From Fibrobacter succinogenes (GTDB taxonomy: Bacteria > Fibrobacterota > Fibrobacteria > Fibrobacterales > Fibrobacteraceae), in assembly GCA_902800815.1 (NCBI GenBank), contig CADCGB010000003.1, positions 62,001 to 126,000 on the forward strand: a stretch of DNA of 64,000 nt, read 5' to 3'. The notes beneath the pieces are model-generated. The model made no database searches and had not been told where the DNA came from. It saw nothing but the letters and a program-made list of their open reading frames with translations. Below are positions 53,992 through 62,652 of this stretch, in pieces. Numbering within the stretch: the first letter of the stretch is position 1; each line of letters opens with the position of its first letter. Made by a program: the position numbers and the translations under genes.

Positions 53992-54528
53992 CTAGCGAAT
54001 ATCCAACTTGGTAAAGGTTTCGTAGTGATCTGCGGTATAGTAGATTACGCAATCCGGCTGATACACAAGTCGCTTGGTTCCGCGGTTTGCACCAGAGTAA
54101 TCTACGTCTGCTTCGTGATAGTCACCTTCAGGTAGGGCTGCATGATAATTATCTGGATTCGATGCATAATTATCAAAATTATCACCGCCAATCATCTTAC
54201 CAAGCGTTGTCCACGGGTTAAAATTCCACTTTTCAAATGCCTTGCCTGTTTCGGATTCGTAAAGCTTTTTACCCTCGTTCTTGCCCACATAATTTGCAGG
54301 CAACGTGTCGAACTTGCACAAATACGCCGCCACGGAATCCCTGGTCGTATACAGGCCGGATTCCTCCACCGCGTCATAGATGCTCCCGGCCTTTGCACCA
54401 GAGGACTCAACGCTGGACAAGGACTCCAGTTCGTCATCGCCGTCGACAGATTCCCCCGTCGCCGTACAGGCCACAAAGAAAGCCGAGACAAAAACGGCAA
54501 GGAGTATCTTTATAGAAACTTCCTTCAT
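53992..54528 (-). CDS. Lipoprotein, unknown function
   Basis: 178 residues. Signal with lipobox FVAC (MKEVSIKILLAVFVSAFFVAC). A Ser/Asp/Glu-rich linker (about 22-45) is followed by a compact domain with aromatic residues (YETFTKLDIR at the end, YHEADVDYSGANRGTKRLVY). I do not recognise the fold. It lies 15 bases after the Fib_succ_major-type gene and probably shares its transcript. It ends 2 bases from the convergent SDR stop. Confidence 0.65.
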   Translation of the reverse strand: MKEVSIKILLAVFVSAFFVACTATGESVDGDDELESLSSVESSGAKAGSIYDAVEESGLYTTRDSVAAYLCKFDTLPANYVGKNEGKKLYESETGKAFEKWNFNPWTTLGKMIGGDNFDNYASNPDNYHAALPEGDYHEADVDYSGANRGTKRLVYQPDCVIYYTADHYETFTKLDIR

Positions 54529-54543
54529 GCTAGAAACGCACCT

Positions 54544-55308
54544 TTAAAAACTGTTCCGCAGGCATCGGACAGAATACCCGTTGACCTTGTACCCGTATTC
54601 CAGAAACGCAACGGTGTCGAAATGGCACAGATCCATGTAGTTCGCATTGATGCCTCCTATGCGATCGGTAGAACACCAGAAATACGCATATCGGCCATCC
54701 TCAAGAAATCCCTCATAAAAATGTCTGTAACCACCAGGCAACGCAGAAAAAGAAACAGAATCCGGTCCGTTGCCATTATTAAGCCAACCAGACTGGGACT
54801 TGAGCACCCTGCCAGCATAGATTTGTCCTCCCAACACCTTGAACAGGACTCTCCAATCTGTAGAATCAGGCAAGTGCCAGCCATCGGGACAGATCCCCTG
54901 AACCGGCGATTTCAGAGAACATTTCATATCATCCCCACAACCAGTCTTCACGGAATCCATTGCCGCAGCCCAGGTGTACAGGCGTCCCGTCACCTCGCAG
55001 TTGGCGGCAACATCCTTGAAGCACCAGCTCCTGCCCTTGAGGCTAGGAGTCGCGACACTGTCGGCATAGTTCAGGTTCTCCGCCATCCAGGTCTGTTCGC
55101 CTATGGTTACGGTCATATATGTCTTGTTGTCGCGAGTGTCAATCATTGTACCGTAGTCATAGTCAGGATTCATGCGGGCTTTCTTCGGCACGTTCCAGCT
55201 CCAGCCATCGGAAATTTCGTCATCTTCTACCGGGAGCGATGTCGTACAAGCAACGAAGAAAAGAGCGGTGAGACCTGCGAGTAAAAGCTTGAAAACGGGT
55301 TTGTTCAT
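54544..55308 (-). CDS. Fib_succ_major-domain lipoprotein (TIGR02145-type)
   Basis: 254 residues. Lipobox FVAC. The Fib_succ_major pattern is complete: VTIGEQTWMAENLNY, GRLYTWAAAM, CPDGWHLPDSTDWRVLF, FSALPGGYRHFYEGF and YSVRCLRN at the end. The domain occurs in many Fibrobacter and Bacteroidetes surface proteins, in multiple copies per genome; its function is unknown. It leads a two-lipoprotein operon with the 53992 gene. Surface display is likely from the lipid anchor. Confidence 0.88.
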   Translation of the reverse strand: MNKPVFKLLLAGLTALFFVACTTSLPVEDDEISDGWSWNVPKKARMNPDYDYGTMIDTRDNKTYMTVTIGEQTWMAENLNYADSVATPSLKGRSWCFKDVAANCEVTGRLYTWAAAMDSVKTGCGDDMKCSLKSPVQGICPDGWHLPDSTDWRVLFKVLGGQIYAGRVLKSQSGWLNNGNGPDSVSFSALPGGYRHFYEGFLEDGRYAYFWCSTDRIGGINANYMDLCHFDTVAFLEYGYKVNGYSVRCLRNSF

Positions 55309-55363
55309 GCAAGAAATATATATTCTTTTCCACGCTTTTGCTATTTTTGCGGCATAAATAACC

Positions 55364-55423
55364 TCGGGACTAGATCCTTCGACTCCGAGCCTTCGGCTCT
55401 CCGCTCAGGATGACACATCCCGA
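55364..55423. repeat. REP-like palindromic element, three nested stems
   Basis: TCGGGA/TCCCGA, ATCCT/AGGAT and GAGCC/GGCTC (loop TTC) pair in nested order over 60 bases. The sequence TCCTTCGACTCCGAGCC and CGCTCAGGATGACA is of the kind seen as dispersed palindromes in many bacterial genomes. Only one copy is in this window. Confidence 0.55.
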
Positions 55424-55435
55424 AACCAGCAATTC

Positions 55436-55473
55436 TAATAACTAGTAACTAATAACTAAGAACTAAGAACTAA
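55436..55473. repeat. Short tandem AACTAA(G/T) repeat before hisC
   Basis: About six imperfect copies of a 6-7 base unit (AACTAAT, AACTAAG) lie between the REP-like element and the hisC start. They replace any Shine-Dalgarno signal. Confidence 0.5.
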
Positions 55474-55477
55474 AATC

Positions 55478-56536
55478 ATGGACATTAACGAACTCGCACA
55501 AAAGCACATCTTGAACCAGCCGCTCTACGTGACCGGCAAGCCCATCGCCTACACCGCCCGCGAATTCGGCCTCGACCCGAAAGACATCGACAAGCTCGCG
55601 AGCAACGAGAACCCGTTCGGTCCGAGCCCGAAGGGCATGGAAGAGGCCCGCAAGGCGTTGGAAGAAGTGAACCTCTACCCGGATGGCGGCAGCTACGACC
55701 TCATCGGAAAGATTGCAGAGTTCCGCGGCGTGAAGCGCGAACAGATTGCCGTGGGTAACGGCAGCAACGTGATGGGCAAGCACTCTTTTGCCGTCTACAA
55801 ATTGGCCACCATGGCGATGAACGCGAAGATTATCGAAGTCGACATGCCGGCCCCGGCCTACAACTACGACCTCAAGGCCATGCGCGCCGCCGTGAACGAG
55901 AAGACCCGCATCGTGTTCCTCGCGAACCCGAACAACCCGACGGGCTCCGATCTCACCGCCAAGGAAATCATCGACTTCGCCGACAGCCTCCCGGAAACCT
56001 GCGTGCTCGTGATGGACGAAGCCTACACCGAATTCATCGAAGACACGCCGGAACTCGTCCCGGATTTCAACAGCCGCATCGCCGAAGGCAGGAACATCAT
56101 CTGCTGCCGTACGTTCAGCAAGATCTATGGTCTCGCCGGCCTCCGCGTGGGCTACTGCATCACCCGCCCCGAAATCGTGAACCTCATCAACCGCGTGCGT
56201 GAACCGTTCAACGTGAACAGCATCGCCCAAGCCGCCGCCATCGGCGCCATCGACGACCAGGAATACGTGAACAAGGTCCGCGAGCTCAACAAGAAGGGCC
56301 TCGACCAGCTCAAGGCCGGTTTCAAGGAACTGGGCCTCGCCTATGTGGACAGCCACGCGAACTTCATCGCCGTCAGCGGTTTCAAGGACCCGATGGACGC
56401 GTTCAAGTTCCTGCAGGCCAAGGGCACCATCATCCGCCCGCAGCCTGCCATGGGCGACGTGCTCCGCATTACCGTGGGCACCGAAGCGCAGAACAAGAAA
56501 TGCCTCGACAACATCAAGGCATACCTCGGAAAGTAA
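55478..56536 (+). CDS. hisC: Histidinol-phosphate aminotransferase-like protein with a short internal gap
   Basis: 352 residues. It should convert imidazole-acetol phosphate and glutamate to histidinol phosphate with PLP. Family blocks: LASNENPFGPSP, LYPDG, LANPNNPTGS, VMDEAYTEF, FSKIYGLAGLRVGY (the SK supplies the PLP lysine), and IIRPQPAMGDVLRITVGT. Oddity: after GNGSN (93-97) the chain goes directly to VMGKHSFAVYK, where relatives have about 20 more residues (helix after the PLP-phosphate loop). The frame is intact. It has no clear Shine-Dalgarno. rlu-type gene follows 26 bases later. Confidence 0.85.
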   Translation: MDINELAQKHILNQPLYVTGKPIAYTAREFGLDPKDIDKLASNENPFGPSPKGMEEARKALEEVNLYPDGGSYDLIGKIAEFRGVKREQIAVGNGSNVMGKHSFAVYKLATMAMNAKIIEVDMPAPAYNYDLKAMRAAVNEKTRIVFLANPNNPTGSDLTAKEIIDFADSLPETCVLVMDEAYTEFIEDTPELVPDFNSRIAEGRNIICCRTFSKIYGLAGLRVGYCITRPEIVNLINRVREPFNVNSIAQAAAIGAIDDQEYVNKVRELNKKGLDQLKAGFKELGLAYVDSHANFIAVSGFKDPMDAFKFLQAKGTIIRPQPAMGDVLRITVGTEAQNKKCLDNIKAYLGK

Positions 56537-56562
56537 ACCGAGGAACGAATAACGCGAAGTCC

Positions 56563-57312
56563 GTGCCAGGCGAAAAGCCTCACGGAGTCGCACGCGTTAT
56601 TTCCAAACGCGGCTTTTGCAGCCGTAGCGTAGCAGAAAACCTGGTCCGCGAGGGCCGGGTTTCTTTGCGTAGTAAAATCGTGCACGATCCCGAAACGCCC
56701 GCCTACGAGAACGACGAAATCGCAGTGGACGGGAAGCCCGTCGAGGCCGTCCAAAAGTTCTACTTCGCGATGAACAAGCCGCGCGGCATCGTCACCACCG
56801 CAAGCGACGAGAAAGGCCGCAAGACCGTGATGGACTTGTTCCGCGAGCAATACGCCAAGCTGTTCCCCGGCAGGCCCGTACCGCACATATCGCCGGTGGG
56901 CCGCCTCGATGCCGCGAGCGAAGGCCTGCTCCTGTTCACCAACGACACGCAATGGGCCGACGCATTGCTGGACCCGCGCGAACCTAGCAAGCACATTAAA
57001 ATCTACCGCGTTCAGGTCGCGGGCAAGCCCTCCGACGCCGAGCTCGAACAGATGGAAAAAGGCTTCAACGTCCCGCCCCGCGTATTCGGCGAGAGCGAGG
57101 AATTCATGCACGCCGAGCGCGCCGTTCTCCACAGCGAAGGCGAAAAGAACTGCTGGCTCGAAATTACGTTATCCGAAGGCAAGAACCGCGAAATCCGCCG
57201 CATGCTCGCCCACCTCGGCTACGAAGTCATGCGTCTCGTACGCATCCAGTTCGACAAGTACACGCTCGGTGACCTGAAACCCGGCGAAATCCGCCCCCTG
57301 ATTCTCCGCTAA
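56563..57312 (+). CDS. RsuA/RluB-family pseudouridine synthase
   Basis: 249 residues from GTG 56563; no ATG lies in this frame after the hisC stop, so the start is uncertain (an upstream reading begins inside hisC at 56500). An S4 RNA-binding domain is at the N-terminus (VARVISKRGFCSRSVAENLV, VAVDGKPV-like IAVDGKPVEA). The catalytic motif is SPVGRLDAASEGLLLFTND with the Asp of GRLD. Other family blocks are MNKPRGIVTT and LSEGKNREIRRMLAHLGYEV. It isomerises uridine in rRNA or tRNA. Confidence 0.87.
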   Translation: MPGEKPHGVARVISKRGFCSRSVAENLVREGRVSLRSKIVHDPETPAYENDEIAVDGKPVEAVQKFYFAMNKPRGIVTTASDEKGRKTVMDLFREQYAKLFPGRPVPHISPVGRLDAASEGLLLFTNDTQWADALLDPREPSKHIKIYRVQVAGKPSDAELEQMEKGFNVPPRVFGESEEFMHAERAVLHSEGEKNCWLEITLSEGKNREIRRMLAHLGYEVMRLVRIQFDKYTLGDLKPGEIRPLILR

Positions 57313-57373
57313 AAATCAGATTCCTTACCTTTCAGCATTATTTTATCCTATATTTCCTTCTAGGAGAAAATCT

Positions 57374-58999
57374 ATGGATTTCATCAAGCGAATTTATACA
57401 GCATCAATCGTCCTGTCCCTGGCCTTCTTCGCAGCCTGCGGGGATTCCGAATCAACCGACATCACCACCCCTAGCGACCCCTCAGGGACCGACATTGTGG
57501 ATTCAAGCAGTTCCTCTTCGGTCGAGATTTCGTCACCATCCAAAGATCAATCATCATCAAGTTCGGGCGCCCGCGACGTATCTTCGTCAAGTGCAAACAA
57601 CAACGTTTCCTCATCAAGCACGGGCAATAACAACACATCCTCGTCAAGTTCAGGCAACAACAGTACAATTTCATCCAGTTCGGATATAAACAGCACATCT
57701 TCATCATCCAGCATCAACGGCAGTGAAATAGCCGAAGGATGCTTCGTAAGCCTAGATCCTGTAGACTGGCGTATCGTAGGTAAAGACACCGTATATATGC
57801 GTTACATTATTTCCTGCGACGGAGTCTCCTTGGGCTATATCTATAACGAAACCAATGAAAATCTCCCCATCGCAGCCGGTGGTCAAAAATGCACCTTGGA
57901 CGACCACCTCGACGGCACTGTCGATGTTACCTGCGGCACAAACACCTATACAGCAAACAAGCCTAGCGACATGGGCGTAGGCCTTTTTTCTGCGCCCGAG
58001 CTCGTTTCTTGCAAGGACACGGATTTATGGTGCTATAGCCCAATTATAGACGGAGCCGACAAGAGCCCCATCACTCAGATGATCTACAGAGAAAACGAAG
58101 GCTTTTTCTTCGCCAGCACAGGCACTTACGACCTGACAGACTGGAACGGAATTTGCATCACCTATACATCCGATACTGCCGCATATCTTATCATGGACCT
58201 TGGCGAAACAAAGAACCAGGAACTGAACAACAACCTGCCGCAAGTTACGCTCAAGAACAAGGCTCCGCTCCCCACAGAAAGGTGTTTCGGTTGGAAAGCA
58301 TTCAAGCAGCCTCGCTGGGCTAGCCCCGCCATATCGGGAAATGACGCCGCCAAAACCATCGCCAGTTTCAAAATCGATCAACCATCAGGAAGCAATTTCG
58401 ACCTTATCCGCATAAGAGCGTATCGGAATGAAGATCATTCCTTTGATCGGACCTGCGGTGATATGTGGTGTGCCGAATATGCAGAAGAAACGGTCATTAC
58501 CGACTGCGGCAACGATCCTGTTGGAGTTTGGAAATCCACGACAGACGCCACCTCATCCGTGATTTGGCCCGCAAAACTCGGGCACGAGTTTAACCCTATA
58601 TCTCTACTTCCGGTTATTGAAATTTATAACAGTGTAGCAGGGACTTTCAACTTAGGCAATGGGGAAAATCCATACGCAAAGGTTGGTTTCGACATGAGCT
58701 ACAATTCCGATCAAAATTTCGACATCACCAAGTGGGGCGGATTCTGCATCACCTATAAATCCAGCCACGACTTCTTTGCAGAATTAACCCCGTCCAACGC
58801 CACCGAAGGCCAAAAGATTCCTAGAGTTCTAGTTCCCAGATCACTAGAATACACGACCATCGACTTGCCCTGGTCTTCGTTCAGCCCGTCAGACGCAAGT
58901 ACCGTAAACTTTGTCAACTTCGTGTTCAGCGAGCCCGCCGGAGCTACAGGCTATTTCGCATTCTATACCGTAGGCAAGCCGGGAACCTGCACAAAATAA
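57374..58999 (+). CDS. Poly-Ser lipoprotein with two related beta-rich domains
   Basis: 541 residues. Lipobox AAC. Residues about 30-115 are SSSS blocks with Asn/Thr/Gly spacers. Two copies of a similar beta-rich domain follow: in the first WNGICITYTS, LPQVTLKN and IASFKIDQPSGSNFDLIRI; in the second WGGFCITYKS, IPRVLVPR and NFVNFVFSEPAGATGYFAFY. These patterns are like galactose-binding-like (CBM11/CIA30-type) folds, so carbohydrate binding is a reasonable guess but not shown. No catalytic domain. AGGAG precedes the ATG. Confidence 0.7.
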   Translation: MDFIKRIYTASIVLSLAFFAACGDSESTDITTPSDPSGTDIVDSSSSSSVEISSPSKDQSSSSSGARDVSSSSANNNVSSSSTGNNNTSSSSSGNNSTISSSSDINSTSSSSSINGSEIAEGCFVSLDPVDWRIVGKDTVYMRYIISCDGVSLGYIYNETNENLPIAAGGQKCTLDDHLDGTVDVTCGTNTYTANKPSDMGVGLFSAPELVSCKDTDLWCYSPIIDGADKSPITQMIYRENEGFFFASTGTYDLTDWNGICITYTSDTAAYLIMDLGETKNQELNNNLPQVTLKNKAPLPTERCFGWKAFKQPRWASPAISGNDAAKTIASFKIDQPSGSNFDLIRIRAYRNEDHSFDRTCGDMWCAEYAEETVITDCGNDPVGVWKSTTDATSSVIWPAKLGHEFNPISLLPVIEIYNSVAGTFNLGNGENPYAKVGFDMSYNSDQNFDITKWGGFCITYKSSHDFFAELTPSNATEGQKIPRVLVPRSLEYTTIDLPWSSFSPSDASTVNFVNFVFSEPAGATGYFAFYTVGKPGTCTK

Positions 59000-59026
59000 G
59001 GGCAATCTAGTTCCGTTAAAACAGCG

Positions 59027-59761
59027 CTACTTCCAAGCGGCAGTCAGCGAAATCCCTAGGTGGAGGTTATTTATTTCTTCAACAGGGTCGCGTTTCGGGT
59101 TCTTCCCTATCCGGAAGTTCTCGTCGCCGTATTCGTAGTTCGAACCAGTCGCGTTTTCATATATTCCCATATTCAAGGTAAAGCCGATGAAGTAATGTTC
59201 TGACACCTTCCAGAGTTTGCCTACCTCGAACTTGCCGCCAACCTCAAAACCACAGTATGCCATTCCGTAGTCTTCCCATAAGTTGTCGGTAAACATGAAC
59301 GAAAGTGTCGCCCCGATAAAAGTCCCGTATAAAAATGAAGATTCTGTCTGGAAGGGGTACACCTTTAGTCCAAAACCAAAAATCGGGCGGACCATGACTT
59401 CGGTCCTATCGTATTCCTCCTTATCGCGGGAATAGAACTTGTAGCGTGAATCGCCTATCGATACGGCAAGGCCCAAATCAAAAAGGAAAATAAACCGCTT
59501 GGCTAGAGAAAGCCCCGCCTGCACATCGAGTATCGGGCCACCCCCTTCAAACGAGTAGATGTCGTAAGTGAGGTCCTCGTCATAGACCATCTCATCGCGG
59601 TCCTTGTCATGATACCAGTGGGTAGAGGATTCCGTCTCGTAACCAGATTTCGTATAATGGCCACCCAGGGATACTTCGAAATACGGGAGTACCGAATCGT
59701 CCGAAATAGCAAGCGCCGCACAGGCCAAGCACGCGACTAATTGCACCATCCGTTGGAACAT
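59027..59761 (-). CDS. Outer-membrane beta-barrel-like protein
   Basis: 244 residues. A short signal (MFQRMVQLVACLACAALAIS) is followed by alternating strands with aromatic residues (FEVSLGGHYTKSGY, GFGLKVYPFQ, YFIGFTLNMGIY) and a final strand LGISLTAAWK. The ATG at 59761 has TGAGG upstream and overlaps the preceding lipoprotein gene by 25 bases; ATG 59749 is an alternative. Function unknown. Confidence 0.65.
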   Translation of the reverse strand: MFQRMVQLVACLACAALAISDDSVLPYFEVSLGGHYTKSGYETESSTHWYHDKDRDEMVYDEDLTYDIYSFEGGGPILDVQAGLSLAKRFIFLFDLGLAVSIGDSRYKFYSRDKEEYDRTEVMVRPIFGFGLKVYPFQTESSFLYGTFIGATLSFMFTDNLWEDYGMAYCGFEVGGKFEVGKLWKVSEHYFIGFTLNMGIYENATGSNYEYGDENFRIGKNPKRDPVEEINNLHLGISLTAAWK

Positions 59762-60264
59762 TTCAACCTCAGGGCTGCGTAATTCACGAACTTGCCACAG
59801 GATGTATCCTCCGGCGGCAGGAATTTATCGAACTCGTAATCTCCGGCGATACTGCGCTCGTCAAATTCCACAAAGCGGAAATTGAGGTCATCCGGCTTCC
59901 AGTATTTCGAATGGCTGTCAATCTCGTACGTGGGTAGCGCAACGACCTTGTCACCGCAATAGAAAGAAATATCGACAGAAACTTTATTCTCGCGGCCAAG
60001 CGAGAACAAACTATCGCAGAAAGACCTACAAGTAACCCCGATTGAAGAGTCCGACTCTATGGACATATCCGCCCAGACGGTATCTCCGGCCTGGTAAGTA
60101 ATCCGCAATTCCAGGGAATCTACCTTGTCGGGCTTATATGCGGCAATGTCTATCGAGTATTCAGGGTCCACATCCCAATCCGGGTCACAGCCCATGCAAC
60201 AGAATGCAAGCCACGCCAAAACGAGCGCGTAAAACACTGCAAATCTGGACCTGATCAGCTTCAT
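59737..60264 (-). CDS. Cysteine-rich lipoprotein, unknown function
   Basis: 175 residues. The signal has lipobox CMGC (MKLIRSRFAVFYALVLAWLA, then FCCMGC). The mature domain is beta-rich with several cysteines (VTCRSFCDSL, FYCGDK, TSCGKF, LKCSNGWC). I do not recognise a family. It overlaps the barrel gene downstream by 25 bases, and the two are likely partners at the outer membrane. Confidence 0.65.
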   Translation of the reverse strand: MKLIRSRFAVFYALVLAWLAFCCMGCDPDWDVDPEYSIDIAAYKPDKVDSLELRITYQAGDTVWADMSIESDSSIGVTCRSFCDSLFSLGRENKVSVDISFYCGDKVVALPTYEIDSHSKYWKPDDLNFRFVEFDERSIAGDYEFDKFLPPEDTSCGKFVNYAALRLKCSNGWCN

Positions 60265-60318
60265 CAGGTTTTAATATATAAACAAATTAAATGTAGTGCA
60301 ACAGGCGCCGGTTAAAAA

Positions 60319-61971
60319 TTAGCAGCAGAAACTGAGTGCTGCAACCAGCGGGGCATTCCAATTGATGGCGGTCTCGTTGCTCGCAAAGGAACAGCGCTCA
60401 TCCGTGTACGAGAATCCAGGCTGCGGGCCCGGATAATGCGGGAACCTGTGCATGTCCTGCCTGTCGGCATTGATACCACCCACGACAAGGCCCGGAATCG
60501 GGGCCTCGATACCGTCGGAATGGCAAATGCGGTGATGCGGGAACTTCGGGGAACTCCACGCGGCACCGGTCACAAAGCAGCGGTTCACCGGATTCTTTCC
60601 ATAGACAAAGTCAATCATGCGCTTTGCGCAGTCCGCATAAGTGGCCGACGGGAACCATTCATCCACAAGGAACAGTGTAAGGGCGTGATTCGCAATCTCG
60701 CCGTTCGAGCCCCATACGAACTTGCGGATAGAAAGCCCGTACGGATCCTCGCCCGCAAGTTTCACGATTTCATCGGCAACACCCTTAAGCGTATTGCGGG
60801 CACGCACCTGCAAATCCATATCCTGCGACTGCAGGGCAAGCGCTATCCAGCCCAGGTTCTGCGTATCGCGCCAACTCATGCCAAAATCGGGCGGGCACTT
60901 TTCCATATCGCGGAGGAGCAGCTCCTTAAATCCCGCATCGGCGGCTCCCTGCCCTTCGCGGAACAGCGCCGCACGCGCCCAGAAGAACTCGTCATCGTAG
61001 CGCTCGTCACCGTAGCCGCCGCTACCCTCGGTATTGTGCGGGTAGGTCACCTCGGGATTCTCGATGGCCCAGCGGTAAGCGCGGAGGGCTGCATCCAGGC
61101 ATTTTTGCGCAAATGCCGGGTAGACCTTAGCAAATACGCGATGCGCCTGCGCGAGTGCCCCCGCAAAGTTCAGCGTCGATGTGGTCGATTTCCCGAGAAT
61201 CTGGCGCTTCTGCAGGGCATCGGACTGCGACGGCGAAACAAACCCGTCCCAGCGCACCGGCGACACCTTGAAAAACACGCCGCCGTCTTCGTCCTGCATA
61301 TGCAGGAAAAACTCGAGTTCAAACCGAATTTCCTCGAGCAGGTTCGAGCGGAACGACCCCACATCGAAAAAGTCCGCATTGCTAGAAACCATCGGGCGGT
61401 CATCCGCGAATTCTGCCGCCAGCAGGAGCGTCGCCAGCGATACGCCGCCATTCACGATGTACTTGCCGTAGTCGCCCGCATCGTACCAGCCACCATGCGC
61501 ATTCCAGGTTCCCCCGCGCGCCATGCTCGGGTGAAACTCGATGCAGTCATCCATATGGGCCGCAGGTCTCGCCCATTTACCCGCACGGTCCGGAGTCAAT
61601 TCCACACCACAGCGCTGGAAATAGAACGACTTGAGTGTCAGCGAAAGCTGTTCCAGGGCAAGCTTATCAGAAACTTCAAAGAACTTCGATTCGGCAATGA
61701 TATTCCCCTTCGCATCCATCACGCAGATGTGGTACTTGCCCGGGGTATCAAGCAGCGAAAAGTCGCCTTCCCATACAAATTCATCCGTGTACGAGCAGGG
61801 GCCCTTCTCGACCATCGATGCACCATACACCCGTTCGCCATTTTCCGCAATTATATCAAACCAGGGCAGCATTTCCTTTAAGGGATTGCTCACCGAATTG
61901 CATGCAAGCAGGAACACCTTCGGCCCCTTGGGGGCATAGCCGACATGGTTATAGCGAATCGAGAATTCCAT
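60319..61971 (-). CDS. GH9 glycoside hydrolase without signal peptide
   Basis: 550 residues. An N-terminal Ig-like domain (about 1-100, CelD_N type: YNHVGYAPKGPKVFLLA) precedes a GH9 catalytic domain. GGWYDAGDYGKY at 160-171 gives the catalytic Asp pair (D164, D167), KNPVNRCFVTGA and FPHHR are usual blocks, and Glu533 in SNETAINWNAPL is the expected acid. The upstream frame is closed by TAG two codons before the ATG, so no signal peptide can be hidden. It may act on cellodextrins in the cytoplasm (inference). No linker, CBM or sorting domain. Confidence 0.9.
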   Translation of the reverse strand: MEFSIRYNHVGYAPKGPKVFLLACNSVSNPLKEMLPWFDIIAENGERVYGASMVEKGPCSYTDEFVWEGDFSLLDTPGKYHICVMDAKGNIIAESKFFEVSDKLALEQLSLTLKSFYFQRCGVELTPDRAGKWARPAAHMDDCIEFHPSMARGGTWNAHGGWYDAGDYGKYIVNGGVSLATLLLAAEFADDRPMVSSNADFFDVGSFRSNLLEEIRFELEFFLHMQDEDGGVFFKVSPVRWDGFVSPSQSDALQKRQILGKSTTSTLNFAGALAQAHRVFAKVYPAFAQKCLDAALRAYRWAIENPEVTYPHNTEGSGGYGDERYDDEFFWARAALFREGQGAADAGFKELLLRDMEKCPPDFGMSWRDTQNLGWIALALQSQDMDLQVRARNTLKGVADEIVKLAGEDPYGLSIRKFVWGSNGEIANHALTLFLVDEWFPSATYADCAKRMIDFVYGKNPVNRCFVTGAAWSSPKFPHHRICHSDGIEAPIPGLVVGGINADRQDMHRFPHYPGPQPGFSYTDERCSFASNETAINWNAPLVAALSFCC

Positions 61972-62061
61972 GCCCTAATTCTAGATTTTTAAGGCCATCA
62001 AGGCACGTCTTTTCGCACAATTCCCGTTTACAGGAATAAACGGCCCCGTATACAGCAGGAC

Positions 62062-62652
62062 TCAAGGCATTCCAAAGGAGAAAAACAAGCCGAGATTCAG
62101 CATGGAGCCCCGTTTCGCATCGTACGTATTCGTGACCATATAGGAGTACGAGGCTGAAATCAAAGCAAAACCGGCATACACATTCAAACCCACATGCGGC
62201 CTGAAATAGAAATTCATATCCGGGCTAAACAGGAACCAGTCCGCCTTATACCCAGCCGCCACAGATACCGGCACAAACCTCTTCCACAGGAAAAACTCCA
62301 GAGTCGGGTTTAATGCCGTAAGCAAGCCGAATATAGAATTAGCCTCGTCAAAAAAGATAAACGGGAACATCGCTATCGACACAAGGCTTGCAAGCCCTGT
62401 CACGCGGCACGTGGAATCCGGTTCATCGGAAACCATATGGAGATTGAATGCATCGAAATTCAGACGTACCCTGTCCGTCAAGTCAGCACTCATGGAGACT
62501 ACAAAACTAAAATCAGTCATGTCCAAGAACTGGCCTTCCCACACCGCGACATCGACACCCATACCGAAGCGCTTAAAGTGTCTGTCCCAATCGGAGTCAG
62601 CAAAAGAGAAAGACGCCCAGAGCAGCAGGCAAGTCAATAATCTGGGGAACAC
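62062..62652 (-). CDS. Outer-membrane barrel-like protein, unknown function
   Basis: 196 residues. It begins with GTG 62652, whose G is the last base of the ftsE stop TAG, so it is coupled to ftsE. A signal peptide (MFPRLLTCLLLWASFSFA) precedes alternating hydrophobic and aromatic strands (FSFVVSMSADLTDRVRL, FYFRPHVGLNVYAGFAL, LNLGLFFSF). No family recognised. ftsX would be expected here. Confidence 0.6.
   Translation of the reverse strand: MFPRLLTCLLLWASFSFADSDWDRHFKRFGMGVDVAVWEGQFLDMTDFSFVVSMSADLTDRVRLNFDAFNLHMVSDEPDSTCRVTGLASLVSIAMFPFIFFDEANSIFGLLTALNPTLEFFLWKRFVPVSVAAGYKADWFLFSPDMNFYFRPHVGLNVYAGFALISASYSYMVTNTYDAKRGSMLNLGLFFSFGMP

Noticed and set aside
60436-61881. 481-codon open frame opposite the GH9 gene
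   Set aside because: Antisense shadow: the GH9 motifs on the other strand are unmistakable, and this translation is Arg/His-rich with no family pattern.
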